A DNA stretch of 64,000 bases from Montifringilla adamsi (lineage: Eukaryota; Chordata; Aves; Passeriformes; Passeridae): positions 8,619,916 to 8,683,915 of the forward strand of contig JAGGNK010003335.1 in NCBI GenBank assembly GCA_017590115.1, given 5' to 3'. How positions within the stretch are numbered: position 1 is the first letter of the stretch; each line of letters begins with the position of its first letter. The notes beneath the pieces are model-generated. The model had not been told where the DNA came from. It did not search any database and worked only from the letters and a program-made list of their open reading frames with translations. Of the stretch, positions 1 to 12,170 are shown piece by piece. Position numbers and translations under genes: made by a program.

Positions 1-560
1 CCGCCAGCGGCGCGGCTGCCCGATCCCCGTCCCCGCCTGCCGCTTGCAGGAAACAACTGGAAACCCGGCAAAAGTAGCCGCAGAAGAAGTTCAAGGGGAG
101 CCGAAAGCCGCGGGGCGGCGAGCCGCTACTTGGGACGGGCGGGCTGCGGGCACCGGCCGGCGGCGGCGGGGCAGGGCGAGCAGCCCCGAAGGCGTCCCGG
201 CGGAGACCTACCTCTGTCCCCGGGGCGCCGCAGGGCACCGGCGGGCAGGGCGAGCGCGCAGCAGAGCAGGAGGCAGGCGATGCCCGCGGGAGGGTCCATC
301 GCGGCGGCTCCGGCCCGACGNGCGCCCGCCCCGCGCCGCGCCCCGCGCCGGGACGGGCCCGCCGGCGGGGACGGGAGTTGGCAGAACGCGTGTGGAGGCG
401 AAAAGAAACGCCCCGCGCCGGGCTCGGGAGCCCCCGGGAGCTGGGGCAGCGTCCCGCTAACGAGGCCAGCGGGCTGCGCCGTCCCGGCTGTGCATCCATA
501 TGGAAACGACCAGAGACAGACGAGGCTGACAAACTTAAGGCACCTCGGCATGAGTTGTGT
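1..560 (-). promoter_or_regulatory. CpG island promoter and 5' UTR of the left-hand gene
   Basis: This stretch is very GC-rich and dense in CpG, and drops abruptly to AT-rich DNA after about position 560. It surrounds a minus-strand first coding exon, so the promoter and 5' untranslated region should lie between 300 and about 560, with transcription running leftwards. A GC box (Sp1/KLF type) on the minus strand is at 325-332, just upstream of the start codon. I see no TATA box, as expected for CpG-island promoters with dispersed starts. Positions 1-211 are the beginning of intron 1 on the minus strand and are still inside the island. One base is undetermined (N at 321). The exact transcription start cannot be read from sequence alone. 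Confidence 0.8.
212..299 (-). CDS. First coding exon (signal peptide) of an unidentified secreted or membrane protein
   Basis: The minus-strand start codon at 299-297 lies in a near-ideal Kozak context (GCCGCCGCG before ATGG). The 29 codons encode a classic signal peptide: a short N-terminus (MDPPAG), a hydrophobic core rich in Leu, Cys and Ala at residues 7-18, then a Pro-Ala-Gly-Ala cleavage region with a likely cut after Ala22, followed by basic residues (LRR). The exon ends at 212 with a good splice donor (CAGAG followed by GTAGGT), one base into codon 30, so intron 1 is phase 1. Phase-1 introns after a signal peptide are typical of extracellular modular proteins. The reading frame is open further upstream, but Kozak context and the signal peptide favour this start. 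The mature protein lies beyond the left edge, so the family cannot be determined. The protein should enter the ER. Confidence 0.75.
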
Positions 561-1494
561 TGCAGTCTTGGTTTCCAGTTGACAGCAGGGACCCAAATGG
601 AAAAAGTGCCAGCAGCAGAGGCAAATCACGGTCAGAGATCTTCATCTGATCCAATAAATTACTCTAAGCAGCCATTTCACAGGAAAAATTGTTAGGGCTA
701 TTTGCTAATAAGACTGAAATTGCTTCCTGCAATCTTATATTAAATATCTGCAACTGGAGAGATAGACCCTGAAAGTCTTTAGGAATACTATAAATACAAT
801 ATAGAAGAAGGATTTTTAAATAATTAAAAATCAAGAGTGGCCTTTATGGTAAAAAACAAGTTATATTTGTTTCCATATGGCCAGGATAAATGCCATACTG
901 CTTATTCCCTTCAAATAATGTGTATATTTACTCAGCTTTTACATTACTGGGATCATCTGCTGCTTTCACCGCTTTAACCTTGCAGAATCCTATTAGCCCT
1001 TCTAGTGCTCCTGCTGGCCCTGCCAGCCCACAGCCCTACCTACCCCAGGCTGATTCTCACTGTATCTGCATGTGTTAGACTCTCTGGAAAGCTGCAGGCA
1101 ATGGCTTCCTGCAGGAAGCTGGTCTTCTGCCAAGGAATTTTCCTGGGTATCCTTGAATATTCTTGCTCCTTTATGACTAAGGGTCCAGCTATTACCTTCC
1201 ACCCCTATATTATGGACAGAAATGAAGGGTATAGAAGAAAAATAACAGAAAGCCACTCCTGCTCCCTGCCCATGAGGAGGTCTTATGGACCCCAACCCCA
1301 ATCAGTTGTGGCAGCATAAGATTTCTGCTTGCTTGGTTTGATGCTCTGGTTTGGCTTTCCAATTCTTTAGGTTAAGGATAAAAAGGGAAAGATTATTCTG
1401 AATGATGATGTAGATCAACCTTTTCGTATCTTTTCAAATGACCCCTATTTGGAATTGCTGTCTGCACCAGGCTTCTCCCAGTTCTTCCTTTTGG

Positions 1495-1604
1495 CTTTTG
1501 GTTTGTTTTTATGCTGGCCCTTTTGTTTTGGTTTTTTGTTTGGGTTGGTGGTTTTTTTGTTTGTTTGTTTTTTTGGGTTTTTTTTTTTTGTTTGGGTTTG
1601 GGTC
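1495..1604. repeat. T/G-rich low-complexity tract, TTTG-type
   Basis: On the plus strand this tract is almost only T and G, with runs such as TTTGTTTGTTT and a 12-14 base T run. It creates two overlapping artefactual open frames, one very Phe/Leu/Gly-rich on the plus strand and one Lys/Asn/Gln-rich on the minus strand. It is a simple repeat, possibly a decayed A-rich tail of a minus-strand retroposon. Confidence 0.75.
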
Positions 1605-3232
1605 CATATTGAGCAGCTTCTCTTACTTAAAATCTTATATGCTTTCATCAGTACACAGCTGGTAAAGTTCCAACTTCATTTTTATTGGACTTGTATTTTA
1701 AGATGATGATGTGGCTTTTTTTATGTTTCATCCATCCAATCCTGCTCAAATTGAAATAACTTCTGCACATAAACTTGAAAGGGAGATGGGCTGGCCCTCT
1801 ACATTTGAAATCAAAGTTCTTATTTGTATATGATTCAACCAAAAAAAAAACCTAAAAGTGACAGAGTAGATTATACAAATACAAAACAACCCAGCCATTA
1901 GTTCTACTAATTAAGATGGATTTTTTACTCTCAGAAATACTGGAGGTTAAAAAAATATGCTTTAATATGGATAACAGCTGTACTGCAGAGTAATGATGTA
2001 AACAAAAAGAATCAGTAACTGCCTTCATGCAGTTTATTTCTATAGAGAAACCAAGTTCTGTGTGCACATGTTGTTACCTTATCACATGGAGACAAAAGCT
2101 CCATGGGCTCCAGGGCTTGGAGGGACTGTTTTACAACTTCCTTTAAAATTTAAAAAAAACCGAACTGAGAACCAGTGTCAAACAACAGAGCCAGATCTGC
2201 AGTTGGTAAAAACTGTGCTTCCACTGCACTCACTGGAATAAATCCTGATCCCCACCGAAGCCAGTGAGTTTTGCTATTGACTCCAGCAGAGCCAAGATTT
2301 TCTGCAGTGGGTTCTTAGTGAGATTTAGACCAACTGAGGATGTGCCACATGGCACAGCAATGGGCGTGTTATCCTTCCACGGGAAAAATGGGTGCATGTT
2401 TGACCCTAAGGAGGTGCCCAAAGCATGCCAACCACCACAGAGCCCGGAGGACTGAAATCCAAAAAGAGTCCTTACATTGCTGCCATTACACCACTGTAGC
2501 AGAGAAATTCAGGGAAATATTCTCCTCAAAACTAATTCTCCATTTCCTAAATTGGGATTCTTGTCACAGACAGATAAGGTTGTAATCTGGGTTTCCTTAG
2601 TGGGACATTGTCATGGCTGTCTCCACGGCTTCTATACATTTTAGAATCAACTGAAAAAAAAAATCAGTGTGGAATGTATGGACTGCTGCATTAATTATAG
2701 TCCACAACCCTCTAAATTGATTGGTGCTAATGAAGTCACACCATATTTATTTTACTGGAATGGAGAAGGACTAGATACTGCAACTGTGCTTGGATAGCTC
2801 GATCTGAGAGCATGGCTGTGCTCTGCCAGCCATGACTACAGTCACACAGATGTTTACCTTCACTGGATACAGGCATACAGAAAGGAGAAAATGATGCTCT
2901 GTGTGTCCTGAATGAGTGCCCACACTGAAGGAAAGGTGTTCTAGCAGCTGAAATACCTGAATTAGTTTCAAACTAGCCAGCAGAGGTATGAAAAGCCCTG
3001 TAACTGAACTGATACGGGGCCCAGCACAGACTGTGGAGTATTTATTGGATTTACAGATTTTCTAATCCGCACCAAATTTGTGCTATCTGTTCCTGTTCCA
3101 GCTAGGGTGCATCTGCATGAACTGCAGCCAGACCTTGCCTTGGAGATGTTCTCACAACATTTAATTTTGCTTAGGAAAATGAATAGATCCTAAGCCTAAT
3201 CACCAGTACTGCTCTGAAGGTGTTTTAAACAC

Positions 3233-3265
3233 ATATTTCTCATTGCACATTGCAATGAGAAATAT
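3233..3265. repeat. Perfect inverted repeat: 15-bp stem with 3-nt loop
   Basis: The left arm at 3233-3247 (ATATTTCTCATTGCA) is the exact reverse complement of the right arm at 3251-3265, separated by CAT. Flanking bases do not extend the pairing. The stem is too short for a typical pre-miRNA (usually 22 or more pairs with a larger loop). It could be a cruciform-prone site or a template-switch product. Confidence 0.9.
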
Positions 3266-4120
3266 ACTGTGTCTGGAACTTCTAAGATGTCTTGCTGTTT
3301 TCAAGGGAAAATCACTCTTTTCCTTTTATTAGCGGGGCTGTGAGGGGAGATGCTGGACTGCAGCACTGTGCCTTCTGCAAAGGGCACACCCACACCTAAG
3401 CAGGTAACTTTGAGTCTGCTTATGGCTCAAAGCAGTCAAAGCCCTCAGGTGAGAGGTTCCCCAAAAGGGGAATTGTCATTCCTGACCTCCTGATGGGGAG
3501 GATGGTACCTGTCTGCACAAGGACTGCATTTTGCCTGTGTTTCTCACGCAGATGATTGTCTTTGCTCTCACCCTTGACTGCAATGCACACTTTGTGGCTA
3601 TGCAATGTTATAAAGCTTAATAAAAAGGAAGGAAAATTAAAACAGTGTGCCAGTTCATTTCCTTCACACTTGACATTTCCAGGCTTCATATTGTTTGAAC
3701 CCTTTTGCCATTATGTGGCACTATGATGTACTACCTAGGAAAAAAGGAGGTATTTAATGCTGATTTTGAAACAGTGCAAGCTAAAGAGCAGTAATTAAAA
3801 TTGGAACAGTCCTACCTTCCCCCCTTTTATTTTAGTAGGGTAACAAAACAATCTATCACACAAAAAATAGACCAATGGAACTATTAATAAATTATCAAAT
3901 TATTCAGCTCTTGCTAATAATTTCACTTGCACTTCTTTTTTAAGAAAGTGCCACAGAAATATTCTAAGATAAGGGAAGTGAAAATGAACCAAATTAAAGT
4001 AGTAATACCCAGGCCAGTCCCTTGGATTCTTGGAGTAAGAAATCAGGTAATATGACAGAAGATATTAACATCTTTAACTAATAAAATCCTGCCTTTAACA
4101 GAAAGCTACTGACTGAAGGT

Positions 4121-4680
4121 ATAAAAGCAGGGCATCCCCTCTGCCTGTTCATCCTGAGCTTTCTGAGAAGCAGCTCCTAAGCCCTTCCCAGGCATGCTTG
4201 GTGTGCCCAGGCTCCTCAGGAGACTTGGTGATTCTGCTGAGCCAGGAGCAGCATGGGACATACCCCAGAATTTCAGGGGCTTTGCTAGAAAAACCTGGGC
4301 AGTTTTACATTCTGAATCCTGTCACTGTTGGACTTGGCTCTCACTTCAGCTGTTGAAGATTCAAGTGTCCATTCTTCCAGGACAGAAGAGAGCAGCAATT
4401 CCTCCCAGACCTGCTCCATGTGTCACTGCTGGGACACCTGCAGCCTGGGACAGTACAAAGGTCCTGCTGCCTGCAATTCTCTCAGGCCAAGAGATTGACC
4501 TGTAAGATGCTGCTCACACAGGGACCAGCTGTGGGCACCTTCTCAGGCCTGTGTTCATTGATAACACAGGCTCAAATTCCTTCTGTGCTGGGCCAGAGCT
4601 GCTGCCTGACCTCAGCCTTGCACCTCAGCTGCCCCCACACACAAGTTAGCTCTCAGATCCAGGCAAGGAAGTAACAGAAC
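4121..4680. other. GC-richer intergenic patch with overlapping open frames
   Basis: This half-kilobase is richer in C and G than its flanks. Two plus-strand open frames overlap in different phases (4194-4505 and 4420-4674). Neither encodes a domain I recognise, and stop-poor overlap in two frames is what raised GC gives by chance. It could be an old degraded repeat or a transcribed non-coding segment. Confidence 0.4.
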
Positions 4681-7600
4681 TGCAGGGATGGATCCAAGTT
4701 TCCTTCAGCATCTTCACTATTTGGTTCAGTCACTTTGTCCTGATTTTGTGGCCCATGGTAGATGTTCCATCTTAATTCCCCTTTATGTATTATGCTGACA
4801 GAGAAAGTGCAAAATTTCATTGTTACCACTTCTTCCACTAATCATCTGTATTTACCAGCTAGTTGTCTTTTGATAAATAATACAAACCCTCCCCTATGCT
4901 TTCACCTTGATTCTTTCTGTTCAGATTTTTTGCCTCACTATTAATATTCCAGCCATGTGATCTATCCCAGCATGTTCCCAGAATACTTGCCTTCTCTATA
5001 TAAATATTTGAATGATCCTAATTTCAACTAATTAGTACTGGGACATTTGATTTCCCTCTTGAAGAATTCTCATTTGCTACTAACCAGTTCCTTTCCAGTA
5101 TAAGAGACACATATTTTGAGGGGAAAAAACAGAGGCACTGAATGAACCAAACACTTTTTCAATATTGTTCTACTCTTCTCTGTATTATTCATGTCAATCT
5201 GATGCCAAAATAACTCTCCTAGGTCAGAAATCTCAAAAACATCAAGTACACAGGCAGTGACAATGAAGCATTCCTATCCTGCCTATCAACATGCTTCCAA
5301 CCTTACAGAAAGACAGGCCTTATTTAATATCTTATTCTGACACAAATGGGGACAATTCACTAAGTTCAAATTTGTGGAAGATCTTGGAAACATAATAAAG
5401 TTTGATGGCCCTCAGATCTGTCACTTCCTTTGTCAGCTTTACATATAAAGGAAGTTTAGGTCCCAAACAAGGGTTTGGGATTTTTTCCCAGTGCAAACTT
5501 ATATATAATATGTAATATATAATAATTTCTGCATACACACACACACACACATTTATATATATGTGTATATATATATATGCAAAGCCATAGATAATTTTCC
5601 CTGAAAAACATTTGGCAAGTTTGGCCTAAATATATTGGCTTTGTGCACAATCACTTTTTAAAAAGAGAAGGATCAACATCTTCCAGGAGTTGCAGGAAAA
5701 TCATGTTTCTAGTCAACATACTAACTTATTGTTGAGAAACAATTTCGATGGAGCAGTTTCAACCAACCATACTTACAAATTTTTCTGCTAGAAAGAAATC
5801 ACTTTAGAAGCATTTCAGCCATGCAGATTTCTTCACTCTCCAGAAAAACCACACCACTCATTCTCACTGATTCACCCACTGCTTATATTAATCGGTCACT
5901 TGTTCAGTTTAAGCATTGTTTTAGTGAATAAAGATACACATAAAGAGCACATATTAAGAAACAAAGCAAAAGTATTCCTAATAAATAGTATCAAATGCCC
6001 CTGAAATATTTTTTAATAAATCCAAGTACAACCAAAACACAAGATTGTTCCTAAGACAGAGAAAATTTGAAAATTAAGACTTATCAAGAACTTCAAATTC
6101 AATTCTCTCTTCAAATAAAACAAATTTTTCTTTCCGGTTGCCTGCTTCACAGCTGCAACTCTGATAATAGGACATCTTAGTAATTTATATCTTCACTAAA
6201 AACAAATACCCATTTAAAATAGACTGGGACATTTTCCAGTTTCAGAATCATTATTTGTATATTTGTATTGAAGTAATGCCTAGAAGGCCCAGCTGAGACT
6301 GAGGTCTATTGAGTTAGTAAGACAGTGAAGAAAGTGACCTCCCTAAGTACAAAATTCAATATAGCAGTTTAGTGAAACAAGTAGAAAAATAAGGATTTCC
6401 ATCCCAAAATCCTAACAGTTTGGATAATATTTTAAAAAATCATCTCTGCACTTCTTATCTATTACTCGTAGGCACACTTTTCAAATAGTATTTATTCTTT
6501 ACATTTACAAACAGTTTATCTGAATAATTTTATCCTTTAACAACAGAAGTCTTAGGCTAATTCCCTTCTCACCGCCTACTCCATCTCCTCGAGAGATGCT
6601 GCGCGTTTGCAACTTACCCTTTTTCATTTTTTTCCCCCCTTAATCATGCTTGCTGGGAGCCATAAAGCTGAAAGGGAGAAAACCGTAAATAATTGCATCT
6701 TCAGAGATGAGTTTAAGCTTTAAGCAGTGGCAGAAATACTGAATTCATATGCTCCACCACGCTTCATCAGAGAAGGCCTTACAAATTAGGGTAAGGAAAA
6801 CTTACTACCACCCAGGACCTTATATTTTAAGAGGTTTTGCATCAGTCACAGAAATGATAGACTTTCTGTAGCTGCTGTTTCAGTATATAAGTAACACAGA
6901 AGGAAAAGCACAGCAGATTACTGGGATCTTATCCAATATGGAATATCTGCAGCCTCAAGTCAAACAAGCTCAGAAGGTTCATGGAATCTGACTCAGTGAG
7001 AACTGCCAACTCAGGGGGAAGGTCATAGTCACAGTGCCTGAAGGATAAAGGAAGATGGTTCTCAGGCTGTTAGGAAATGGGAAGCTTTTGGGAATATGCA
7101 TTTTCTACCTTAAAAAAAGAGAGTTATGTTAAGATTGTGAATTTTGCACTTCCTCTAGCTCCACTCTCCAAGCCTGCCAAATGATGTGGCACTGCACATG
7201 GAAGCTCTACCTAATCCTTCATTCATTCACATGAGGAAATGAGGGCAGGAATTCGTTAGGAACATTTAAAAGCAAGCCACTTGCATCATTTGTCACTAAG
7301 AAAAATTTGAGAAAAGGACTAAGAATAGAACAATTTCTATTCACCTTCATCATGCGGGAATTGAATCCCATCCCTGTCTTCTATTTAATCCCTGAACAGG
7401 ACTTACTTGAGTGTGAGCTGGCACTCCTAAGAGTGAACTATAAATTGTGTCACACTAACACCAAAGGAAAATAGCATGGAAAATCTCTAGTAAGCCCAGG
7501 GCTGTTATTGAAACATGCAGTAAAACAACCAAATGTTTCTGGTTGTTCTTCAGCTTATTCTTCAAATGACATGTCAGGGTCTAGCCTAATATGAAGAGCT

Positions 7601-9060
7601 TTAACTTGGGTAAGCCTGCTCTATGTTACACAAAGAGAATTATTGCTTCAGAAAGTTCAGTTTAGTGGAAATAATAGAGCAAGCTCGCAGAAATGGAAAT
7701 TTAAGGAAACACATTCAGAAAGCATAATCAGAAATAATTTTCACCTGAAAATTCAAAGCTGCAGAGAGCTGGCTTGGTGCAATAAGTGCAAATCACACAT
7801 TAGGCATTTCAGTGCCCCAAGGCAACAATGGGAAAATCTTGATGTTTCTAATGACCTTCTTCATTTCATAAATGTAATAAAATCACTTTCAAATGGATAT
7901 CTTATGTTTAGCAAATTTATAACTGGCTTTGCTCCACTTTCAACCAATGGTTGACAGGTAGACTGCAGCGCTCAGTCCATGACCCGAAAGCTTGTTAGCA
8001 GCCTTCCTTGTTCTTTGGTCCTTTGTATTGATTTCAGAATATCACAGGGAGTATCTTATGATTGTTCCCGTCCTTTATAGACATATAAATCAAGAGTAAA
8101 TTCACTGAACTAAGAGCTGTGACCCTCATGTGAAATGGATGTTAATACAATCAGGATCACCTACTGACAACATGGTTTAGAATCATTTCAGCCTGCTGTG
8201 CTTACAGCATCCCTGCCTCTAACTTGTAGTTTTGGGCAATTATTTAAGGTGCTTTTCATATTCAGACAGCAAAGAACCCCTAAACACAGAAGCAGGTGAA
8301 AAACATGAAGCATATCTACTAAATGTGATGCCCTACAATTTATTCCCTCAGGCATCATGGGGCAGTCTGGTTTTGGGCTGCTTGAGTTTCAGAATAGGTA
8401 ACCAACTGCAGTGGAGTATTTTATCGGTCTGGTTTTATGCTCACAATAATGATGTGATACTACATAAGGGATACTGCATCAATGATCAAAGTGCATGTGC
8501 TTTGCATTCCATGACAACTATTTCCACCTGAAATAACTTCTGGATTCTGTCTTCTTTAGGCACTGCTGTACTTGGATTGCTGAACTTCAAAAGGGGTCCG
8601 TGTCTCTTGTCTATGTCAAAGATGAGTTCTTTAAAAGCAGAAACAACTCTAGTTTCTGATCTGTGTTCATAAGTGTAAGGCTTTTCATTTCTCCAAAGCA
8701 TTTGTGGAAACAGCGTGATGGACCTGCAGGACTCCCTGCAGCTTTCTCCAGCTCGAAGGCATGTTGTGGTTGAGTGGACAGAGCCCTCAGCCACCAGAAT
8801 TAGCTGTGCCTTTCCCTTTGCATATTTGCTTCCAGCATTCCTATTTGCAAGTGTTGAAGATTGTGGCACTCAGTTCTGCCAGGGCAATGCCCGAGTACAA
8901 ACAAGATCAAACTCTTCCAGTGAAACAGTAGGTAAAATTACATCTGCCTCCTAATTACAACCGATGCAATTCTTGATAGAACATGTCTACTTAATGTTTT
9001 ACAGTTCAATAAAACTGTGAAATGCCCATCTTCATTAGGTGGTACATTACAAAACAGTTT
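4681..9060. other. AT-rich intergenic DNA
   Basis: No gene that I can support. It contains a CA/TA microsatellite at 5.54 kb and, at 6573-6605, a small CpG-containing patch in otherwise CpG-poor DNA, next to a perfect minus-strand splice-donor sequence. Overlapping small open frames at 8.2-8.95 kb on both strands match nothing known to me. Confidence 0.55.
5535..5578. repeat. Compound microsatellite (AC)n then (TA)n
   Basis: About eight AC units are followed by TTTATATATATGTG and a TA run. It is a dinucleotide repeat, likely length-variable between individuals. Confidence 0.95.
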
Positions 9061-9248
9061 CAATAGGGCTAATTTACAACCAGTCTGTCTACACTGAGCT
9101 TTGGGCATGTTCTGTAGAGACTGATAACATAATTTCCATTGTAGGGAGTATAGAGCCAATAGGGCTAATTTACAACCAGTGTCTACACTGAGCTTTGGGC
9201 ATGTTCTTAGAGACTGATAACATAATTTCCATTGTAGGGAGTACAGAG
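9061..9248. repeat. Tandem duplication, about 95-bp unit
   Basis: Copy 1 (9061-9156, 96 bp) and copy 2 (9157-9248, 92 bp) both begin CAATAGGGCTAATTTACAAC and run on nearly identically. Copy 2 lacks CT after ACCAGT and one G after GTTCT, and one T/C substitution occurs near the end. The high identity implies a recent direct tandem duplication with no coding content. Confidence 0.93.
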
Positions 9249-12170
9249 TAACACGGGCCCTGCTTAAACTTGGTCAATTCTCATCACTGGTCAAACTGAA
9301 GACACCAGTATAGAACTGTGCATTTGTCAGACTATCCCAGTTCTGAAGATTCCAGCCTTCTGGCCCTCTTTGGAAACATTCCATTCACAACAGAAGAGAA
9401 TTAAGTAGTTTTTCTTTTTAAATCAAACCTACACAGGCTCGTAATCCATCAGGCAACTTCACAGCGTATACACATCTGCATAATCCTCCTGAAGTTGCAT
9501 AACTCTCCAGCTGTCCTCATAAAAGGGGTTTCATTCTGCGCCTGGCAGGTTTTGCAAGAAGTACACGTTCTGTACAATATGCATGTACCGATGTGCGTGA
9601 TTCTGGGGGAGATTCTTAAAACTAATCAGTTTTTCATCTCTGCACCTTCCCTTTGTAAAACCTGCCTTCCCTGTGGCTGTGTACACACAAATACAGATGC
9701 ACAAACTAAGGAACAGACACCAACTACTTTGATTCTAAAAGTTAAATATTTTAACAGGAGTCAAATTTTCTTCTGAATTGTATCATCTCTTAGAAATATA
9801 CTTGAAATATTCTATAGAAACATCATACTTATCATGTCAGTAGTTAATTTATCATTATGGTAATCAGGGGGTTTCTCATATACATACAGAGAGTTAAAAT
9901 GTACGTAGGATCTCTCAAGACATAGCTCTGACTGTAAATTGTGTTGATTATGAAATAAGTTATATCAAGAGCAAAAGGGGAAATGCAGCTGGAACACAAT
10001 TGGTAAACAAATTTAGAAAAATCTTTGTCCACAAGGAAAAGGAATCTCTTCCTAGAGAGTTTCAAATACCACTTCCATGACTTCTTCACCCCTTCACTCT
10101 AAGTGATTATTCAAACATTATTTGCTACTGAATATGTATGTATCAAAATATGAGCAATTCTGGTTTTTAGGGACAAGGGAAAAGCAGTTGGGTTTTTTTT
10201 AGTGTCTTCAAGAAATCTGCTGTACTCTTTCTCCAGCTGACCTTTTATTTTAACTAGTACCTGTCATGGAGAAGAGGAGAAAAGCATGGAGAAGAAAGAA
10301 AAGCAAATGTTTTTATGATCAGCCTAAGTATTTCTAAAATGCTGTTTTTTTCCGAGGTTATCCAAGTTTATAAGACAAAGAATTGTTTTATTAATTTCTG
10401 AGTTTCTTTAGAAATTTCCCTATTCCAACATTACCCCCGTCTTACTGATGGTGTTCCATCTGGCTTCAGTCTTAATTGCAATTTTAGCTCAGCCATTCCT
10501 ATGATATCATAAAAACTTGAAGCTTCTCATGAAGCTGATACTCTCCTATGTTTAACTAAATAATGCAAGCAGGAGAAAAAGGGAAATAATCTTGAAAAAA
10601 GAATGTCAGTCTTATGGAAACAAAAGGGTGGGCAAGTTCTTAAAACTTCTGCCCTCAAACTGAAGGGAGAAGTGAAGGACAACCTGAGCTACTGGTGACC
10701 AGGGTTACCACACAAACTGATATTTCCATTACTCTGATTTTTTACTAAACTGAATAATTCTCAAAGCTTTCTGAGGCTATTAAATTACTAGATTTGAATT
10801 TTGCAGTTCAACCTCTTATAACTTTAATATCATTACAACAATATCAGTATAAGAGAGGATTAATGTACAGATTCCCTGAAGAAAATGTTCCATTGGTGAC
10901 TGCAGTGGATTAAAAGCCTTGATTATAAGTAATTATTTAATGTGAAGCAGATTCAAACAAGACCAGAACATATTGTGGTAAATCCTATTAAATACAGTCA
11001 ATGACTCACTCTTTTGTAAATATCTTACTATTTACATAAACAAGACAGGATAAACATGGTAAGAAAATGACTGGCAGGGAGTATGGGTATAACTTGCCTA
11101 AAATCATACAATAGGTCAGCTAAAAAAATCGAGAATAAACACATCTCAATGGACCATGTAATCATTACCTCAGAACATAATCTAACATCACCATAATGAA
11201 TCTGCATTACACTTGAATAAACATTTATTCACTCTTACAAGGTTTGGTAATTTGATACATCAGAACAGTGAAAGAACATGCAACTTACGTTAAACATCTG
11301 CATTCAATCCTTTCTTAGATATTACATCACATTAGATATTGATCAAAGAGTATGTTAAATGATTAAAGAAATGAAAAAGGGAAAACATATACAAAAGAAA
11401 AAAATATATTGATTCTTGTTTCAAGGTCAACCATGTGCATGTCTTCAGTCTAATAGGGCTAATTATGAAAGAAAATCATTGGTCCCTGCTGTTATAATCA
11501 TTAAATGCTGCTTAAACAAAATGTTACTTATGTCACAATGAAAATAAACTATTTTGCTTAGTTTTACATTTCAATTATCTCAAAAGAACTGAATATTACC
11601 CTTCATATGCCAGTGCTCCTACATATAACATGGTGCTTCTCTTTGAAACAGGAGAGAAGCTGAGCTCCATGGACCTGGACTCAGAACCTTCAGGATTTCA
11701 CATCTGCCGAATCGAGTTTCCAAGGCAAAGGTTCCCCTCATCTCATTCAAGAGGCTTCTGGATCCACAGTTTCGGTCTTTTTCCTAGGAACTCTCTCTAG
11801 CTGTGCAGTGATTAATATCTTTCTATTCCTGACATGACATTTTAAATTGTTTGAACTGAGGGACAAGAGAGATTGTTATTGTAACCAATCTGCAGATATT
11901 GAGACCTCTCGCATCCACCTCGTGTGGCTGCTTGGAACATCCTGGCAACAGCTGCAATAGGAGGCTGGATAATACCAATGGAAAAAAAAAAACCTGCATA
12001 TTTATTTTAAAAATAAAGCATCAAGGGAAATTAAAATTGAGCTGAAAGTTCAGCAATCAATTTGGGTTTGAATACAAGACTGTTCAGAGGCTCATCCACT
12101 TTTTACTCTGCAAGCTGATCTTACATCTGCCCATTTTCTCTCTGCACAAAGTTACAGCTATGGAGACAAA
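9249..12170. other. AT-rich intergenic DNA
   Basis: No open frame here looks like a gene. A small direct repeat lies at 10265-10303. Otherwise I see only unremarkable AT-rich sequence. Confidence 0.6.
10265..10303. repeat. Short tandem repeat of about 20 bp, two copies
   Basis: A purine-rich unit starting CATGGAGAAGA occurs twice, at 10265-10284 (20 bp) and 10285-10303 (19 bp), differing by one base and a one-base gap. Confidence 0.85.

Larger units (their letters stand above)
561..4120. other. Intergenic DNA upstream of the left-hand gene
   Basis: AT-rich sequence with no convincing gene. Open frames are all under about 105 codons, overlap on opposite strands and match nothing I recognise. 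It contains a T/G-rich simple repeat near 1.5 kb and a perfect hairpin near 3.24 kb (both listed separately). Proximal promoter elements of the left-hand gene could extend into the first few hundred bases. Confidence 0.6.

Noticed and set aside
321..321. Single undetermined base (N)
   Set aside because: A sequencing or assembly ambiguity in GC-rich DNA upstream of the start codon; it does not affect the exon.
44..582. Plus-strand open frames across the left CpG island
   Set aside because: GC-rich shadows of the minus-strand promoter and exon; compositionally biased Arg/Pro/Gly products, one crossing an N.
1438..1706. Overlapping hydrophobic (Phe/Leu/Gly/Val) open frames resembling membrane segments
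   Set aside because: Low-complexity T/G DNA produces Phe, Leu, Gly, Val and Cys codons automatically.
7351..7375. GGGAATTGAATCCC, faintly like a tRNA T-arm
   Set aside because: No matching acceptor, D or anticodon arms around it; not a tRNA gene.
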